64,000 bases of DNA from Asaia siamensis (lineage in GTDB: Bacteria > Pseudomonadota > Alphaproteobacteria > Acetobacterales > Acetobacteraceae). How positions within the stretch are numbered: the first letter of the stretch is position 1; each line of letters begins with the position of its first letter. The stretch lies in contig NZ_BMCH01000004.1 of the NCBI RefSeq assembly GCF_014635085.1, positions 170,104 through 234,103 of the forward strand. Direction: 5' to 3'. Below, in pieces: positions 41,256 to 51,800 of the stretch. The position numbers and the translations under genes were made by a program. The notes beneath the pieces are model-generated. The model had not been told where the DNA came from. It made no database searches and was given only the letters and a program-made list of their open reading frames with translations.

Positions 41256-44138
41256 ATGAGACAGTCCCATCGCCTCATGCTCTGCGTCGGAGCGTCATTC
41301 CTTGCAATGACGGCATCCGCACAGGCAGCAGGACTCACGCAGGATAGCAAAAGCAGGAAAGCCATGTCTGCCAGCGTCGCCCGGACCAAGGCGGGTACGA
41401 TGTCAAAGCGAAGCGTGTTGTCGAACGCAGCGTCTGACGGTGGCAGGATCGAGACGGTCACGGTGACCGGTTCGGCGCTGAGCCAGAACAAGGACCAGAA
41501 CGCCAACCCGGTTCAGATCATCACGGCTCGTGAAATTCAGAAGACATCGGCCGTCACGATCGGTGATTATTTGCAGCGCCTGCCGTCCATCGGTACCGGT
41601 GGAGCAAGCGGCACCTCGACCAATACCCAGTCTAATGGTGGTCTGGGTATGTCCTGTGCCGATCTGCGCAATCTTGGTCCTAACCGCGTTCTGGTTCTGG
41701 TGGATGGTAAGCGTCAGGTCCAGACAATGGGGCAGGGCTCCTCATGCGTTGATCTGAACGCCTTGCCGGTGGATCAGATCGCTTCGGTCGAGATTCTCAA
41801 GGATGGTGGCTCCGAGCTTTATGGTGCCGATGCGGTATCGGGTGTCATTAATATCAAGCTCAAGCACGACCTCACCACAGGCGGGATCACGGTACGCGGC
41901 GGCATCACCGACGTGGGCGATGGCGCGACAGGTAAGATTTCCGGCTACAAGGGTTTCAATTTTAACCACGGTCGCGGCAATATCTCCGTTTTTGGCCAGT
42001 ATCTGACCACCAGCGGCGTCATGCAGCGTAACCGCGACTGGTCGGCTCTGCCGTGGAACGCGAATGTCGCTCCAGGGGCGACCATCCCTTATGGCAGTTC
42101 CATTACCGCAAACACGCGCGTGTTTGTCGGCGATAACAGCTATGTTTCGAATGGTTCCGGCACGGCAGCCGGCTATCACAGTTTCACGAACGCCGACCGC
42201 TACAATTTCGCGTCGGCGCAGAACCTGTCGAACAGCCTGCAATCGTCCAATTTGAGCGGTGACGCCCATTACGACGTCAATGATCATCTCCAGCTCTACG
42301 CGAATGTGCGTTACTCGCACAAAACCGCTAATAATTTTCTGGCCGGATGGCCCACCACGGGAGCGTCCTACCCGTCGACTCTGGAGTCCTCAATCATCCT
42401 GCCCAGCGGCAGCCCCTATAATTACTGGGGTCAGGATGTCTCGCTCTATCGCCGTTTCACGGATCTCGGGTCCCGGCGCTATGAGGAGGCGGTAGACACG
42501 ACTCAGGTTATGGGCGGGGCCAAGGGACGTATCGTTGCCAACTGGTTCTATGATGCGTCTATGACCTACGGCACCTCTCAGGCCATGCTGAACGCAGAGA
42601 ACTCGCTGAATTATGCGCATTATCTGCAGGCACTCGGCTCACGTCAGGTCGATCCCACGAATGCGGCCAGTGCGGTCGTCTATGACCCGTCGATCTGTGT
42701 TGCCTCTACCGGGTGCTCGCTGATCAATCCCGGGACATCCCTGACGACCGCCCAGGCGGCCTATCTGCGCCACACGCAGATCGACCATGCCTATTACCAG
42801 ATGCGTGATTTCAATCTGCGTGTGCACAATAACGACGTGGTCAAGCTGCCCTATCAGCATGGCGGCGCCGTCGGTATCGCGCTTGGCATGGAGCATCGTA
42901 GCGAGCAGGGTAGTTATTCTCCCGATCCTTTGGCGGCAAATGGCGATCTGGGTGGTGGCTCCACTTATACCGGTGGCGGATATAATGCGACCGAAGCCTA
43001 TCTTGAGGGTAAAATTCCGCTGCTGCAGGACGCGTTTCTGGCCAAGGATCTGACTATTGATGGTCAGGGGCGCTGGTCGCATTACAATACGTTCGGCGAC
43101 GCCTATAACTGGAAGGTCGGAATCAACTGGGCACCGGTACGCGATATCCGCTTCCGTGCAACACTCGGCACATCTTTCCGCGCCCCGACCATCACTGAAC
43201 TCTATGGAGGCCATGCGATCGGTTATTATTCGGGCAATGATCCCTGCGCACAGGCCAGCAGCTATGGGGCACTTTCGCCCATGGTCGTGGCGAATTGTGC
43301 CAAGCAAGGGGTCAACACGGCTACCTTCGTCAACGCCAACTCAGGACAGCTCCCTCAGCTTTCAGGCGGCAATGCCGCGCTTAAGCCCGAGGAGGGGCGT
43401 ACCTATACGGTCGGGACGGTCATCACGCCGCGCTGGATTCCCAATCTACAGGCCTCCGTCGAGTATTGGCATTACACGCTCAAAAACATGATCGGCACCT
43501 TGCCCGGTCAGTATATCGCCGATGAATGCTACACCGGTGCCAACCCGTCTTATTGCAGCTATATCTCTGCACGAAACGCCTCCGGACAGATTACGCAGAT
43601 CAACGATACCTATCAGAACCTAGGCGGACTGAGGACGAGCGGTATCGATTTTGACCTGAGCTACACACTGCGTGTCACGCGATATGACAGTCTCACGGTG
43701 AGCAACAACTTCCAGCAGTTGGTCAGCTATCTGCAGCAAAACACGCCCGGCGGTTCATGGTACAACTATGCGGGCAGGCTTTTTTATCAGGCAGGTGGCG
43801 GTCAGCCGCGCGTGCGCGATTACGCGACGGTAACATGGCGCCATAACAACATCTCCCTGACCTACATGATGAATTATATAGGAGGAATGCACTTCAACGA
43901 TGGCTCGACCGATCTTTCCTGCAAGTCGTTCGTTTATTGCAAGGTTCCGGGCATCTTTTCGCACGACGTGACCGTCGATTATCGCACAGGGCGGTGGAAT
44001 TTCGAGGGTGGCGTCCAGAACATCCTGGACAAGAAACCGCCCTTCGTGCCTGATGGTGCAACCAATACAGCCCTTTCGATGTACCCTCAGCAGATTATCG
44101 GTCGATATGTTTTTCTTCAGGCGGGCGTCAGCTTCTGA
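41256..44138 (+). CDS. TonB-dependent receptor of the hydroxyproline/glycan locus
   Basis: 960 residues with signal peptide MRQSHRLMLCVGASFLAMTASAQA and a TonB box IETVTVTGS at about residue 67. The plug shows LQRLPSIGTGGASG, LVDGKRQVQTMG and ILKDGGSELYGADAVSGVINI. The barrel is unusually rich in cysteine pairs in extracellular loops (CVASTGCS, DPCAQAS with ANCAKQG, DECYTGANPSYCSY, DLSCKSFVYCK), a trait of receptors for large polymeric or peptide ligands. It ends in the aromatic FLQAGVSF. It is separated from the glycosidase-like gene by 115 bp containing its own operator candidate. The likely cargo is arabinosylated hydroxyproline peptides or oligosaccharides; this is inference from neighbours. 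Confidence 0.9.
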   Translation: MRQSHRLMLCVGASFLAMTASAQAAGLTQDSKSRKAMSASVARTKAGTMSKRSVLSNAASDGGRIETVTVTGSALSQNKDQNANPVQIITAREIQKTSAVTIGDYLQRLPSIGTGGASGTSTNTQSNGGLGMSCADLRNLGPNRVLVLVDGKRQVQTMGQGSSCVDLNALPVDQIASVEILKDGGSELYGADAVSGVINIKLKHDLTTGGITVRGGITDVGDGATGKISGYKGFNFNHGRGNISVFGQYLTTSGVMQRNRDWSALPWNANVAPGATIPYGSSITANTRVFVGDNSYVSNGSGTAAGYHSFTNADRYNFASAQNLSNSLQSSNLSGDAHYDVNDHLQLYANVRYSHKTANNFLAGWPTTGASYPSTLESSIILPSGSPYNYWGQDVSLYRRFTDLGSRRYEEAVDTTQVMGGAKGRIVANWFYDASMTYGTSQAMLNAENSLNYAHYLQALGSRQVDPTNAASAVVYDPSICVASTGCSLINPGTSLTTAQAAYLRHTQIDHAYYQMRDFNLRVHNNDVVKLPYQHGGAVGIALGMEHRSEQGSYSPDPLAANGDLGGGSTYTGGGYNATEAYLEGKIPLLQDAFLAKDLTIDGQGRWSHYNTFGDAYNWKVGINWAPVRDIRFRATLGTSFRAPTITELYGGHAIGYYSGNDPCAQASSYGALSPMVVANCAKQGVNTATFVNANSGQLPQLSGGNAALKPEEGRTYTVGTVITPRWIPNLQASVEYWHYTLKNMIGTLPGQYIADECYTGANPSYCSYISARNASGQITQINDTYQNLGGLRTSGIDFDLSYTLRVTRYDSLTVSNNFQQLVSYLQQNTPGGSWYNYAGRLFYQAGGGQPRVRDYATVTWRHNNISLTYMMNYIGGMHFNDGSTDLSCKSFVYCKVPGIFSHDVTVDYRTGRWNFEGGVQNILDKKPPFVPDGATNTALSMYPQQIIGRYVFLQAGVSF

Positions 44139-44501
44139 AGGTTATAATATCTCTCTGTGATGTGCATTGGCTCTAATGTACATCACAAAGAGGAAAAAAG
44201 ATCGGAGTTTTCACCACGTGAAGGCTGTCCTAAAATTCTTCGAAGGTAGCCAAAGGCTTTTGAGGAAGACGCGGTGATCTTACATCCATTTATCACAGTG
44301 CTGTGCAGGTTCGTTGCGTTGGGGCAGAGTTGCCGGACAGGGGTTTTCCGTTCTTTTTGACCAACGGCCCTTCCGCGCTAGCTGCGAGCTTTCCGAGTAT
44401 CGTCGCCACCTCTAACGCTCAGCCTGCACGATCCGTCTTTGCCCGGACATAAACGTCGAGCTATCACATAGGCATTCGGTGCTGCCCTGATGGAGCTCTC
44501 T
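44139..44501. other. Intergenic region after the TonB receptor, with a hairpin
   Basis: 363 bp. The first 50 bp hold a strong hairpin (listed separately). The rest has no recognisable gene; it includes the likely promoter and, just before 44502, a GGAG ribosome-binding site of the S41 peptidase gene. Confidence 0.55.
44157..44186. terminator. Hairpin downstream of the TonB receptor
   Basis: GTGATGTGCATT at 44157-44168 pairs with AATGTACATCAC at 44175-44186 over 12 positions with one G-T wobble and a 6-base loop. It is 18 bp after the receptor stop, so termination is likely, but an A-rich rather than T-rich stretch follows. Confidence 0.5.
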
Positions 44502-45980
44502 ATGCGCCTGCTTCTACCGATTGCCTTAAGTCTGCTGCCCTCAACTTCATCTGCAGCCGCCTCGTTTGATCGCAAAGCGTGGCAACAGGATTATTCACAG
44601 CTCAAAACCGAGTTGGTGAACCGTTACGCTAATCTCGCATGGAAAGCCTCCGACGCCGGCGGGGTCGACTTACCGGCGCTTGATCGCAAGACCGCGGTTG
44701 CAGTGGCGTCGGCGAACGATGACACCCAGGCAGCCGACGCCATTCGCGCTTTTATTGCGGGCTTTCATGATGGACATCTTTCCGAGTTGCCGTACCTAGC
44801 TGTAGCGACGACACCTCCGATCGAGCCCAGCCAGCCTGCGCTTGATCCGGCGGCGCCGATCGAAGGTTGCGCAGCGCTGGGATACGCCTCGACCGGATCA
44901 GTCGCTTTTTCTTTGCCATTGGAGGGGCTACCTGGCTTCAAGTTGATATTGGACGGGCTTGGCTCGACGTTCCGGGCCGGCACCATCACGCGATCGGGCG
45001 TGATGCTTGGTATCATCCGCATCCAGAACTTCCGTGCCCGCGCCTTTCCTGCCGCCTGTTTGCATGCGTGGGCGGACCTGCGGCAGGCTGGCAGGGCAAT
45101 CACTCGCGATTCAATGCACGGCGCGGCGGAGCTACGCTGGTTTCAGGATATGGCGGCTGAGATCAGAACGCTGCGTCACACCGGTGCCACGGCCCTTGTC
45201 GTTGATATTGGCAATGACAGCGGAGGCGACGATAGCGGAGACTGGACGCCCCGTCTCTTTACTGACAGGCCGGTACGATCCGCACGGCTTCTAATGGCAG
45301 ATGCATCCGATGCAGGTCGCTACTTTGCTGACGAGATAAGAGATATTGACGAAGCGCTCGCCGTCACTCAATCGCATGACGCCAAGGCTGCGCTCTTAGA
45401 CGCACGATCCTTTTTCTCCCAGCGGGCCGCGGCGATCGGTGAGAATCGTTGCGACCTGTCATGGGTATGGCGCGAACAACGCGTCTGGTCGCCGACGCAT
45501 TGCAATCGGCTACTCTTTGCGGGCTATGCTGGAGGCTATTCCGCTGGCCTGGCCCAAAATGCCCTGGGCGACAGCAAAGCTGCAGCCGCTCTTTCTTCTG
45601 CATCCACAGTTCAGTCATACTTTGGCAGCTGGACTGGGCCGATTTATGTCCTTGCTGACCAGCGCTCCTACTCGTCGGCTGAAATGTTTGCAGCCGTTAT
45701 GCAAGACAACCGGATCGCGAAGCTTGTTGGCAATCGCACAGGTGGAGATGGGTGCGGCTTCATGACGAAGAGCGACCCCATCATCCTTCGACACTCGCAT
45801 CTTCGTATCCGAGTGCCGAATTGTATGAGATTACGCGCGAGGGGTACAAACGAGGAAGCTGGCATTGTGCCCGACATTCCCGTGCTGCCAACCGAAGGCG
45901 AAAGCGAGCGGGCACGGGCCGAACGCGCTTTGCAAGCCATCGCAAACGACCTGACTGGTGATTCTCGAAAGCGCCACTAG
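44502..45980 (+). CDS. S41-family peptidase-like protein, exported
   Basis: 492 residues from the ATG at 44502 (GGAG six bases upstream); an in-frame ATG at 44490 is possible. An N-terminal signal (MRLLLPIALSLLPSTSSAAA) is followed by a helical N-domain with FIAGFHDGHLSEL and a C-terminal tail-specific protease core: YVLADQRSYSSAEMFAAVMQDN contains the serine of the S41 catalytic S-x-x-K-like site, and VGNRTGGDGCGF follows. It lacks a clear PDZ domain. Likely a periplasmic processing or degrading protease. It stands alone, with no evident operon partner, so whether it helps digest glycoprotein peptides or processes the neighbouring exoprotein is open. Confidence 0.8.
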   Translation: MRLLLPIALSLLPSTSSAAASFDRKAWQQDYSQLKTELVNRYANLAWKASDAGGVDLPALDRKTAVAVASANDDTQAADAIRAFIAGFHDGHLSELPYLAVATTPPIEPSQPALDPAAPIEGCAALGYASTGSVAFSLPLEGLPGFKLILDGLGSTFRAGTITRSGVMLGIIRIQNFRARAFPAACLHAWADLRQAGRAITRDSMHGAAELRWFQDMAAEIRTLRHTGATALVVDIGNDSGGDDSGDWTPRLFTDRPVRSARLLMADASDAGRYFADEIRDIDEALAVTQSHDAKAALLDARSFFSQRAAAIGENRCDLSWVWREQRVWSPTHCNRLLFAGYAGGYSAGLAQNALGDSKAAAALSSASTVQSYFGSWTGPIYVLADQRSYSSAEMFAAVMQDNRIAKLVGNRTGGDGCGFMTKSDPIILRHSHLRIRVPNCMRLRARGTNEEAGIVPDIPVLPTEGESERARAERALQAIANDLTGDSRKRH

Positions 45981-46419
45981 GCGCAAATATTAGCGAGAAT
46001 TAGCTCACATGCCTGTCGAGCCCGACTGGAAAACTTATGGCAGCCAGCCAACCGCTACTTACCGGTTAGCAATTACGCTAGTCTGTCCTGCATGCCGCTC
46101 CCTCGGTCGCTTTCCAGATATTCCATCGCGATTTTCTGCGCATTGCATCTACTTCCGATAATGGAAGGAAATGGAAGTGTTCATTTTCAGTCTTAATCCG
46201 ATTGAGCGTTATGCCGGGCAATCGCCGACGGCCTTCCTGATTTTTACTCGAGCTCCAGTCATGCGAGTCTACCGTTAAAGAGTTAATTAATGTCGATTAA
46301 TATTCAATAATATCGTCAATTATCAATTATGTTTGATATCTAAGGGAGTTTTAATACTGTTTTTATAATGGAAAAGGCGTAATGCGCCGGGCAACAGGAA
46401 TGTTGCAGGTGTATCTACA
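45981..46419. other. Intergenic region before the IalB/TPS genes
   Basis: 439 bp without a credible gene. From about 46265 to 46380 it turns strongly AT-rich and includes a TATAAT at 46364-46369, 51 bp before the IalB start; no -35 box at proper spacing was found. This is the probable promoter region of the IalB and two-partner secretion genes. Confidence 0.5.
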
Positions 46420-47034
46420 ATGAAACGCAGTATTGCGCGTCTTTCTCTCCTTTCCGTGATTGCTGGTGCATTCATGGCGGCTCCGGGATTTGCCGCCGCT
46501 GAACAAGCGCCACTTCCGACTACCCCGACAGCATCTCCCGCAACTGTCTCCGGGTCGGTGGGGGACTGGACCTATCGTTGCATCTATCCCGCCGGTTCAC
46601 TGAATGGTGCGCCGAATATTTGTACGGTTGAGCAACGACTCTCCAAGCAAGAAGCCGACAAGAAAGACGTTCCGATCGGTGGAGTGATTCTGGCAAAGGC
46701 GACGCCGGATACGGTCAAGATGCCTATAGCAAGCCGTCCATGGCGTCTGACGCTCATGACACCTCTTGGGCTATCGCTGGTCAAACCGGCTCATCTGGTT
46801 GCAGACGCCAATGCTCCCCTCACCCTTGCCTGGCAAAGCTGCATTCCGACCGGCTGTTTGTCGGTTCTGGAACTGACGGAGCAGCAGTCCCGCGCCCTTA
46901 GGCATGGCAAGCAGGGGCATATGCAAATCAACAAGCTCCTAGACGGCGTGCTGACGATCAATTTTGCGCTCGACGGCCTTGATGGTGCCTTGGCAGCCGC
47001 CGAGCAGTTGATGGCTCGCCCTGCTTCACACTGA
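46420..47034 (+). CDS. Invasion-associated locus B (IalB) family protein
   Basis: 204 residues, exported by signal peptide RLSLLSVIAGAFMAAPGFAAA. The IalB domain is recognised by VGDWTYRCI, CTVEQRLSK, GGVILAKATPD and LAWQSCIPTGCLSVLEL; four cysteines (near residues 54, 68, 141 and 146) can form two disulfide bonds. The family is periplasmic or surface-linked in alphaproteobacteria, originally named for erythrocyte invasion in Bartonella, but its biochemical role is unclear. It lies 40 bp before the TpsB gene and in the same direction, so it may be part of the two-partner secretion operon, perhaps as a periplasmic helper. Confidence 0.85.
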   Translation: MKRSIARLSLLSVIAGAFMAAPGFAAAEQAPLPTTPTASPATVSGSVGDWTYRCIYPAGSLNGAPNICTVEQRLSKQEADKKDVPIGGVILAKATPDTVKMPIASRPWRLTLMTPLGLSLVKPAHLVADANAPLTLAWQSCIPTGCLSVLELTEQQSRALRHGKQGHMQINKLLDGVLTINFALDGLDGALAAAEQLMARPASH

Positions 47035-47074
47035 CGTCATCTTCAAGCGCATCTCTTAAACCGGGCCTGTTTCA

Positions 47075-48835
47075 ATGTCTGCGTCACGCGTTATCTGCCT
47101 TGCCCTGACAGGTGGATTCTCCCTTTTTTACTACGCTACAGCACACGCCCAGGCTCAGATGCGGGCTGATCCGCCTGCATTGATGCCAGCAGGCCCAGGG
47201 TCGTCACAGGATCAGTTCCAGCGTTTCAGGCAGCGTCAGCAGCAGCTGGATATGCTGCCTCCACCAGACAGCGACACCCAATTTCATAATCCGTCCCCGA
47301 TAAAAGGCGGGGGAAGCTGCGTCAGGGTCTGGTCTCTTTCGATCGAGAATGCGCCGCATCTGAGCGAACCCGCCAGGAACGGGGTGATCCAGCGCTACGG
47401 GGGACGCTGTCTCGGTGTCAGTGACTTCAATCACGCGCTCGACGATATTAACCGTGCCTATGTGCAGCAGGGTAATGTCACGTCCCGTGCCTATCTGCCC
47501 GAGCAGTCCCTGCAGTCCGGCAGACTGCGCATCGTGGTGATAGAAGGTACGCTCTCTTCGATCCAGTTCGCCGGCATCTCCGCGCGGCATCATGAACTCA
47601 TGGGGTTCCCTGGGCTGCGCGACCATCTCCTGAACTTGCGCGATCTTGAGCAGGGTCTGGACCAGATGAACCGTATGCCTAACTGGTCGGCAAAAATGCA
47701 GATCGTTCCAGGTGACAAGCCAGGAAGCTCCTCGGTTGTCATCCAGGAGCAAAATCCTGGCATCCTGCATGGGCAAGTCTGGGCAGATAATAATGGACAA
47801 TACCAGACCGGCCATGAGACGGGCCATGCACTTCTGACGGCTCAGGATGCGCTGGGCCTGCTGGATATGTGGTCAGTCGAATATGACCACTCTCTGGTCG
47901 GATCGGCAGGTCACCGGGGCACGCAGTATTTTTCAGCCGATGGTTCGATCCCCTACGGCAAATGGTCGGTCTTTAGCGGGTTCTGGATGTCTGATGATGT
48001 CTATCACCTCCAGACATTGGGTGAGGATTATCGTCTCGGCGGGCGTCGCCGTGATTTCCGTTTCGGCGTCTCACGCGTTGTCGCGCGCAACAGTGTCGGG
48101 GTAACGACCCTGCAAGCGCTTTACGAACTTAAATCATTCAACTCCACTCTCAACCATGTCCGGCTGAATACGCAAAGTGCACGCCAGGCCTCGGTCGTGA
48201 CCCAGGCCAGTGAGTCTCTTAAGGCACTCGGCGGGCTTTGGTATATGACGCTCGGTGTTCGTTTCGGCACAGACGGCGCAGGCACAAGGTCAAGTTTCGC
48301 GCATCCGATAGAGAGCGAGCCGCACACAAGATACGTCAAGCCTGCACTGGATATTGATGGCTACGAGCCTCTTCCATTCGGGTTGTCCTGGCACGTCTCC
48401 TTTCATGGTGAACTCAGTTCACGCAATCAATTCGCGACGGAGCAGCTGCAGCTCGGCGGCCCCTACACGGTACGCGGCTTCCTGAGCCAGATGCTGGTGG
48501 GGAACAAGGGGCTCTATGTCCGCGACGATATCTCCTATCGCCTGGCCCCGCTCGATCTTCACGAACGCTGTGGCGTGTACCGGGGCCTCTGTCGCCTGTT
48601 TGTCGACGGCACAGAGTTCTACGGGATCATTGATAGCGGGTTCGTGAAGCTCGGATACCGAGCGGACAATCTGCCGCCAGCACTGCGGGGGGGCTCCATT
48701 GCCGGTGCCGGCTTCGGGCTGCGCAAGGTCAGCGGCCCGGTGTTCTGGGGTGCTTCTGCAACCCATGCCATTGCTCATGGCCCTCTCCCTGACGAGGGCT
48801 GGATTGCTGCATTCCAGACAGGAGTGCGCTTCTGA
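47075..48835 (+). CDS. TpsB outer-membrane transporter (ShlB/FhaC/HecB family)
   Basis: 586 residues. Signal peptide to about residue 26, then a proline/glutamine-rich linker, two POTRA-type domains at about residues 85-235 (with CVRVWSLSIEN, GRCLGVSDFNHALDDINRAYVQQGNVTSRAYLP and LRIVVIEGTL) and a 16-strand Omp85-superfamily barrel. The L6-loop signature VRGF is at residues 466-469 (GGPYTVRGFLSQ), and the chain ends in an aromatic F (GVRF). The protein exports its dedicated TpsA across the outer membrane. Its stop and the TpsA start overlap (TGATG), so the pair is translationally coupled. Confidence 0.95.
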   Translation: MSASRVICLALTGGFSLFYYATAHAQAQMRADPPALMPAGPGSSQDQFQRFRQRQQQLDMLPPPDSDTQFHNPSPIKGGGSCVRVWSLSIENAPHLSEPARNGVIQRYGGRCLGVSDFNHALDDINRAYVQQGNVTSRAYLPEQSLQSGRLRIVVIEGTLSSIQFAGISARHHELMGFPGLRDHLLNLRDLEQGLDQMNRMPNWSAKMQIVPGDKPGSSSVVIQEQNPGILHGQVWADNNGQYQTGHETGHALLTAQDALGLLDMWSVEYDHSLVGSAGHRGTQYFSADGSIPYGKWSVFSGFWMSDDVYHLQTLGEDYRLGGRRRDFRFGVSRVVARNSVGVTTLQALYELKSFNSTLNHVRLNTQSARQASVVTQASESLKALGGLWYMTLGVRFGTDGAGTRSSFAHPIESEPHTRYVKPALDIDGYEPLPFGLSWHVSFHGELSSRNQFATEQLQLGGPYTVRGFLSQMLVGNKGLYVRDDISYRLAPLDLHERCGVYRGLCRLFVDGTEFYGIIDSGFVKLGYRADNLPPALRGGSIAGAGFGLRKVSGPVFWGASATHAIAHGPLPDEGWIAAFQTGVRF

Positions 48836-51800
48836 TGAATGACACTCTCATGAAGAAAAACCTTCGCAAACTCCTGGCGGTTTTTCTTTCCGCAGATATG
48901 GCCCTGTTTCCCGCCATAGCGAGTGCCCAACAGGCCGCGCCGTCAATCGTGATTGATAATCACACGATGCCGAGCGCCCCTGCGCCCAATCTGGACCGAG
49001 CCGCCAATGGCGTGCAGCAGCTTAACATCGCCACGCCCAACGGCGCAGGTCTGTCGCATAACATGTTCACGGAATATGGGGTCGAGCAGAAGGGGCTTAT
49101 CCTCAACAACGCGACAAAGGCGGCCCAGACCCAGTTGGGTGGGTATGTTTATGGCAATGCCAATCTGAATGGGACTAGTGCAAAGGTCATCCTCAATGAG
49201 GTGACAGGCCCCCATGCCAGTCAGATGCTGGGGACAACGGAAGTCGCCGGGCAAAGTGCCAATGTCGTTATTGCCAACCCCAATGGCATCACGTGTAACG
49301 GATGCGGCTTCGTCAATACGAGCCGGGTTACGCTCGCTTCAGGTCATTCCGAGATCGACACAACTGGAAAGCTGGCTGCGCTTAAGGTGCAGGATGGTTA
49401 TGTTGCATTTGAAGGGCAGGGGGGTAATTTTACCGCGGTCCCGGTTCTCGACATCCTCAGCCGTCGCGTCACGTTCAGTGCCCAGGTCAATGCCCAGAAC
49501 GCGCGTCTTGTCGTTGGGCAGAACCGTATCGATTACGAAACTGGTCAGGTTCATCCGCTCGACAAGGATGGAAGCCCGGCACCGGCTTTTGCGATAGACA
49601 GTACCGCGTTGGGCGGGCTCTATGCCGGGCAGATCTCCATGCTCGTCAGTGAGGCAGGTGCGGGTGTTCGTGTCAACGGCACAATGGCTGCCAATGCCGG
49701 TGACATGACTCTTACAACGGATGGGCAACTCGTCCTGAATGGTAAGATGAGCGCATCCGGCCGGGTCGAAATGGCGGCTGGAGAGACGCAGCAGGCAGGA
49801 TCGATCCAGTCGGGCGCCTCAACGCAACTGACATCGACCGGGGCCATCACCCAGTCAGGTCAGATCGACTCACAGCAGGGGATCGTGCTCTCGGCTACAA
49901 CTGTGCGCAATACGGGCTCCCTGAAAGCGGCTGGGGGTGCCGGCATTCGTATCGCGGCACGTAACGACGTTCGCAACAGCGGTACGCTCGCAGCGAGCGG
50001 CGGCGCTCTCTCTGCATCCGCGCAGTCTATCGGTAATGAGACCGGCGGCGTTCTGGCTGCACAGGGACAACTCGACCTGCAAAGCGCAGGAGATATCGCC
50101 AATAGTGGACAGATTGCGTCACAGGGCAGTTCGGTCGCACTCCGGGCAAACGGCAAATTTTCACAGAGCGGGGGTGAACTTGCGGCCCAGGGCGGGGCTC
50201 TTTCGATCACCGCCAACGCGATCGCTAACGACGAAACAAGTCGTATAGCCTCGCATGACGCCATGCACTTTACGGCGACGCAATTTGGTAATGCCGGGAG
50301 CATTATCGCAGGGCAGGATCTGTCTTTTGAAAACAGTCCATCCCTAGCCAATTCGGGCAATATTCAGGCTTACAGTTTGTCGGGAGCGGCTCTTCAGTCT
50401 CTGAGCAATTCTGGCACGATCCAGGCTGTATCCGGCGCCATGTCTTTCTCAGTGCAGACAGCGTTGCGTAACAGCGGCACGCTTTATGGCGCCACGGGTG
50501 CGACGATCAGGGCTGGTGGTGCGCTTGATAATAGTGATGGCCAGATTGGTTCGGGGAATGGTGCGGTCTCTGTCACGGCAGGTTCTGTTGCCAATAACCG
50601 GGGCAGGATCATCGCCTCTTCTGGTGCGCTCGGTCTGACCGTATCGGGCGATATCGACAATAGTGACGGCACGCTTTCAGCCAGGGGCGGCGTCTTGTCT
50701 GTGTCGGCACAGGCGCTGACCAATAACGGTTCGGGTGTCATTTATGCGTCCGGGCCTCTGACAGCGACACTGGCACAATATAACGCCGTACAGGGGGCGT
50801 CTGTAGCATCAGATGCCACGCTCGACCTCACCGCTTCGGGTACTGTTCAGAATGACGGCCAGATCCTGTCCGCGCAAGGTATGAGGCTTAGCGCGCAGGG
50901 CGGACTGGGTAACGGTGCGAATGGCCAGATCGTTGCGACGACTGACGGCCTGTCGATCACGGCACAGGGCGCAGGTCTGACCAATAACGGTCAGCTCGGT
51001 ACGCTGAACGCTGGTGCCGTTTCTCTGAATGGCGCGAGCTATGCCGGGTCTGGCCTCGTGCAGTCTGCGGACAGTTTGACGCTGCGTATGGACGGACTGG
51101 CTTCGGTCGGTGGGTCGCTGCTGGCAGGCAAGGGGGATTTGTCACTGACGGCGGGAGCGCTGTCATCAACCGGGCAGATCGGTGCGCAAAACGGCTTGCT
51201 GAGCGTGTCCGTTCAGGATGCCCTGCGCAACAGCGGCACACTTTATGGCGCGACGGGTGCGGCGATCGGTGCGGGTGGCGCGCTCGATAACAGTGACGGC
51301 CAGATCGGTGCGGGGAATGGTGCGGTCTCTGTCACGGCAGGCTCTGTCGCCAATAACCGGGGCAGGATCATCGCCTCTTCTGGTGCGCTCGGTGTGACCG
51401 TATCGGGCGATATCGACAATAGTGACGGCACGCTTTCGGCCAAGGGCGGCGCCTTGTCTGTTTTGGGGCAGGCGCTGAAGAATAACGGGTCGGGTGTCAT
51501 TTATGCGTCCGGGCCTCTGACAGCGACACTGGCACAATATAACGCCACACAGGGGGCGTCTCTTGCGTCAGATACGACACTGGATCTCTCCACCTCGGGT
51601 AGTGTTCAGAATGACGGGCTGGTGCAATCTGCAAGCGCCATGTCGGTCAAGGCTGAGGGTGGTCTCGACAACGGGTCTGAGGGGCGGATCATCGCTTCAG
51701 ACGGTAATCTTGACATATCTGCTCAGGGATCAGGCCTTAATAATGATGGCAAGATAGGTACGGTCAACACAGGCACTGTGCAGGTTCGCGCAGCAGAAAT

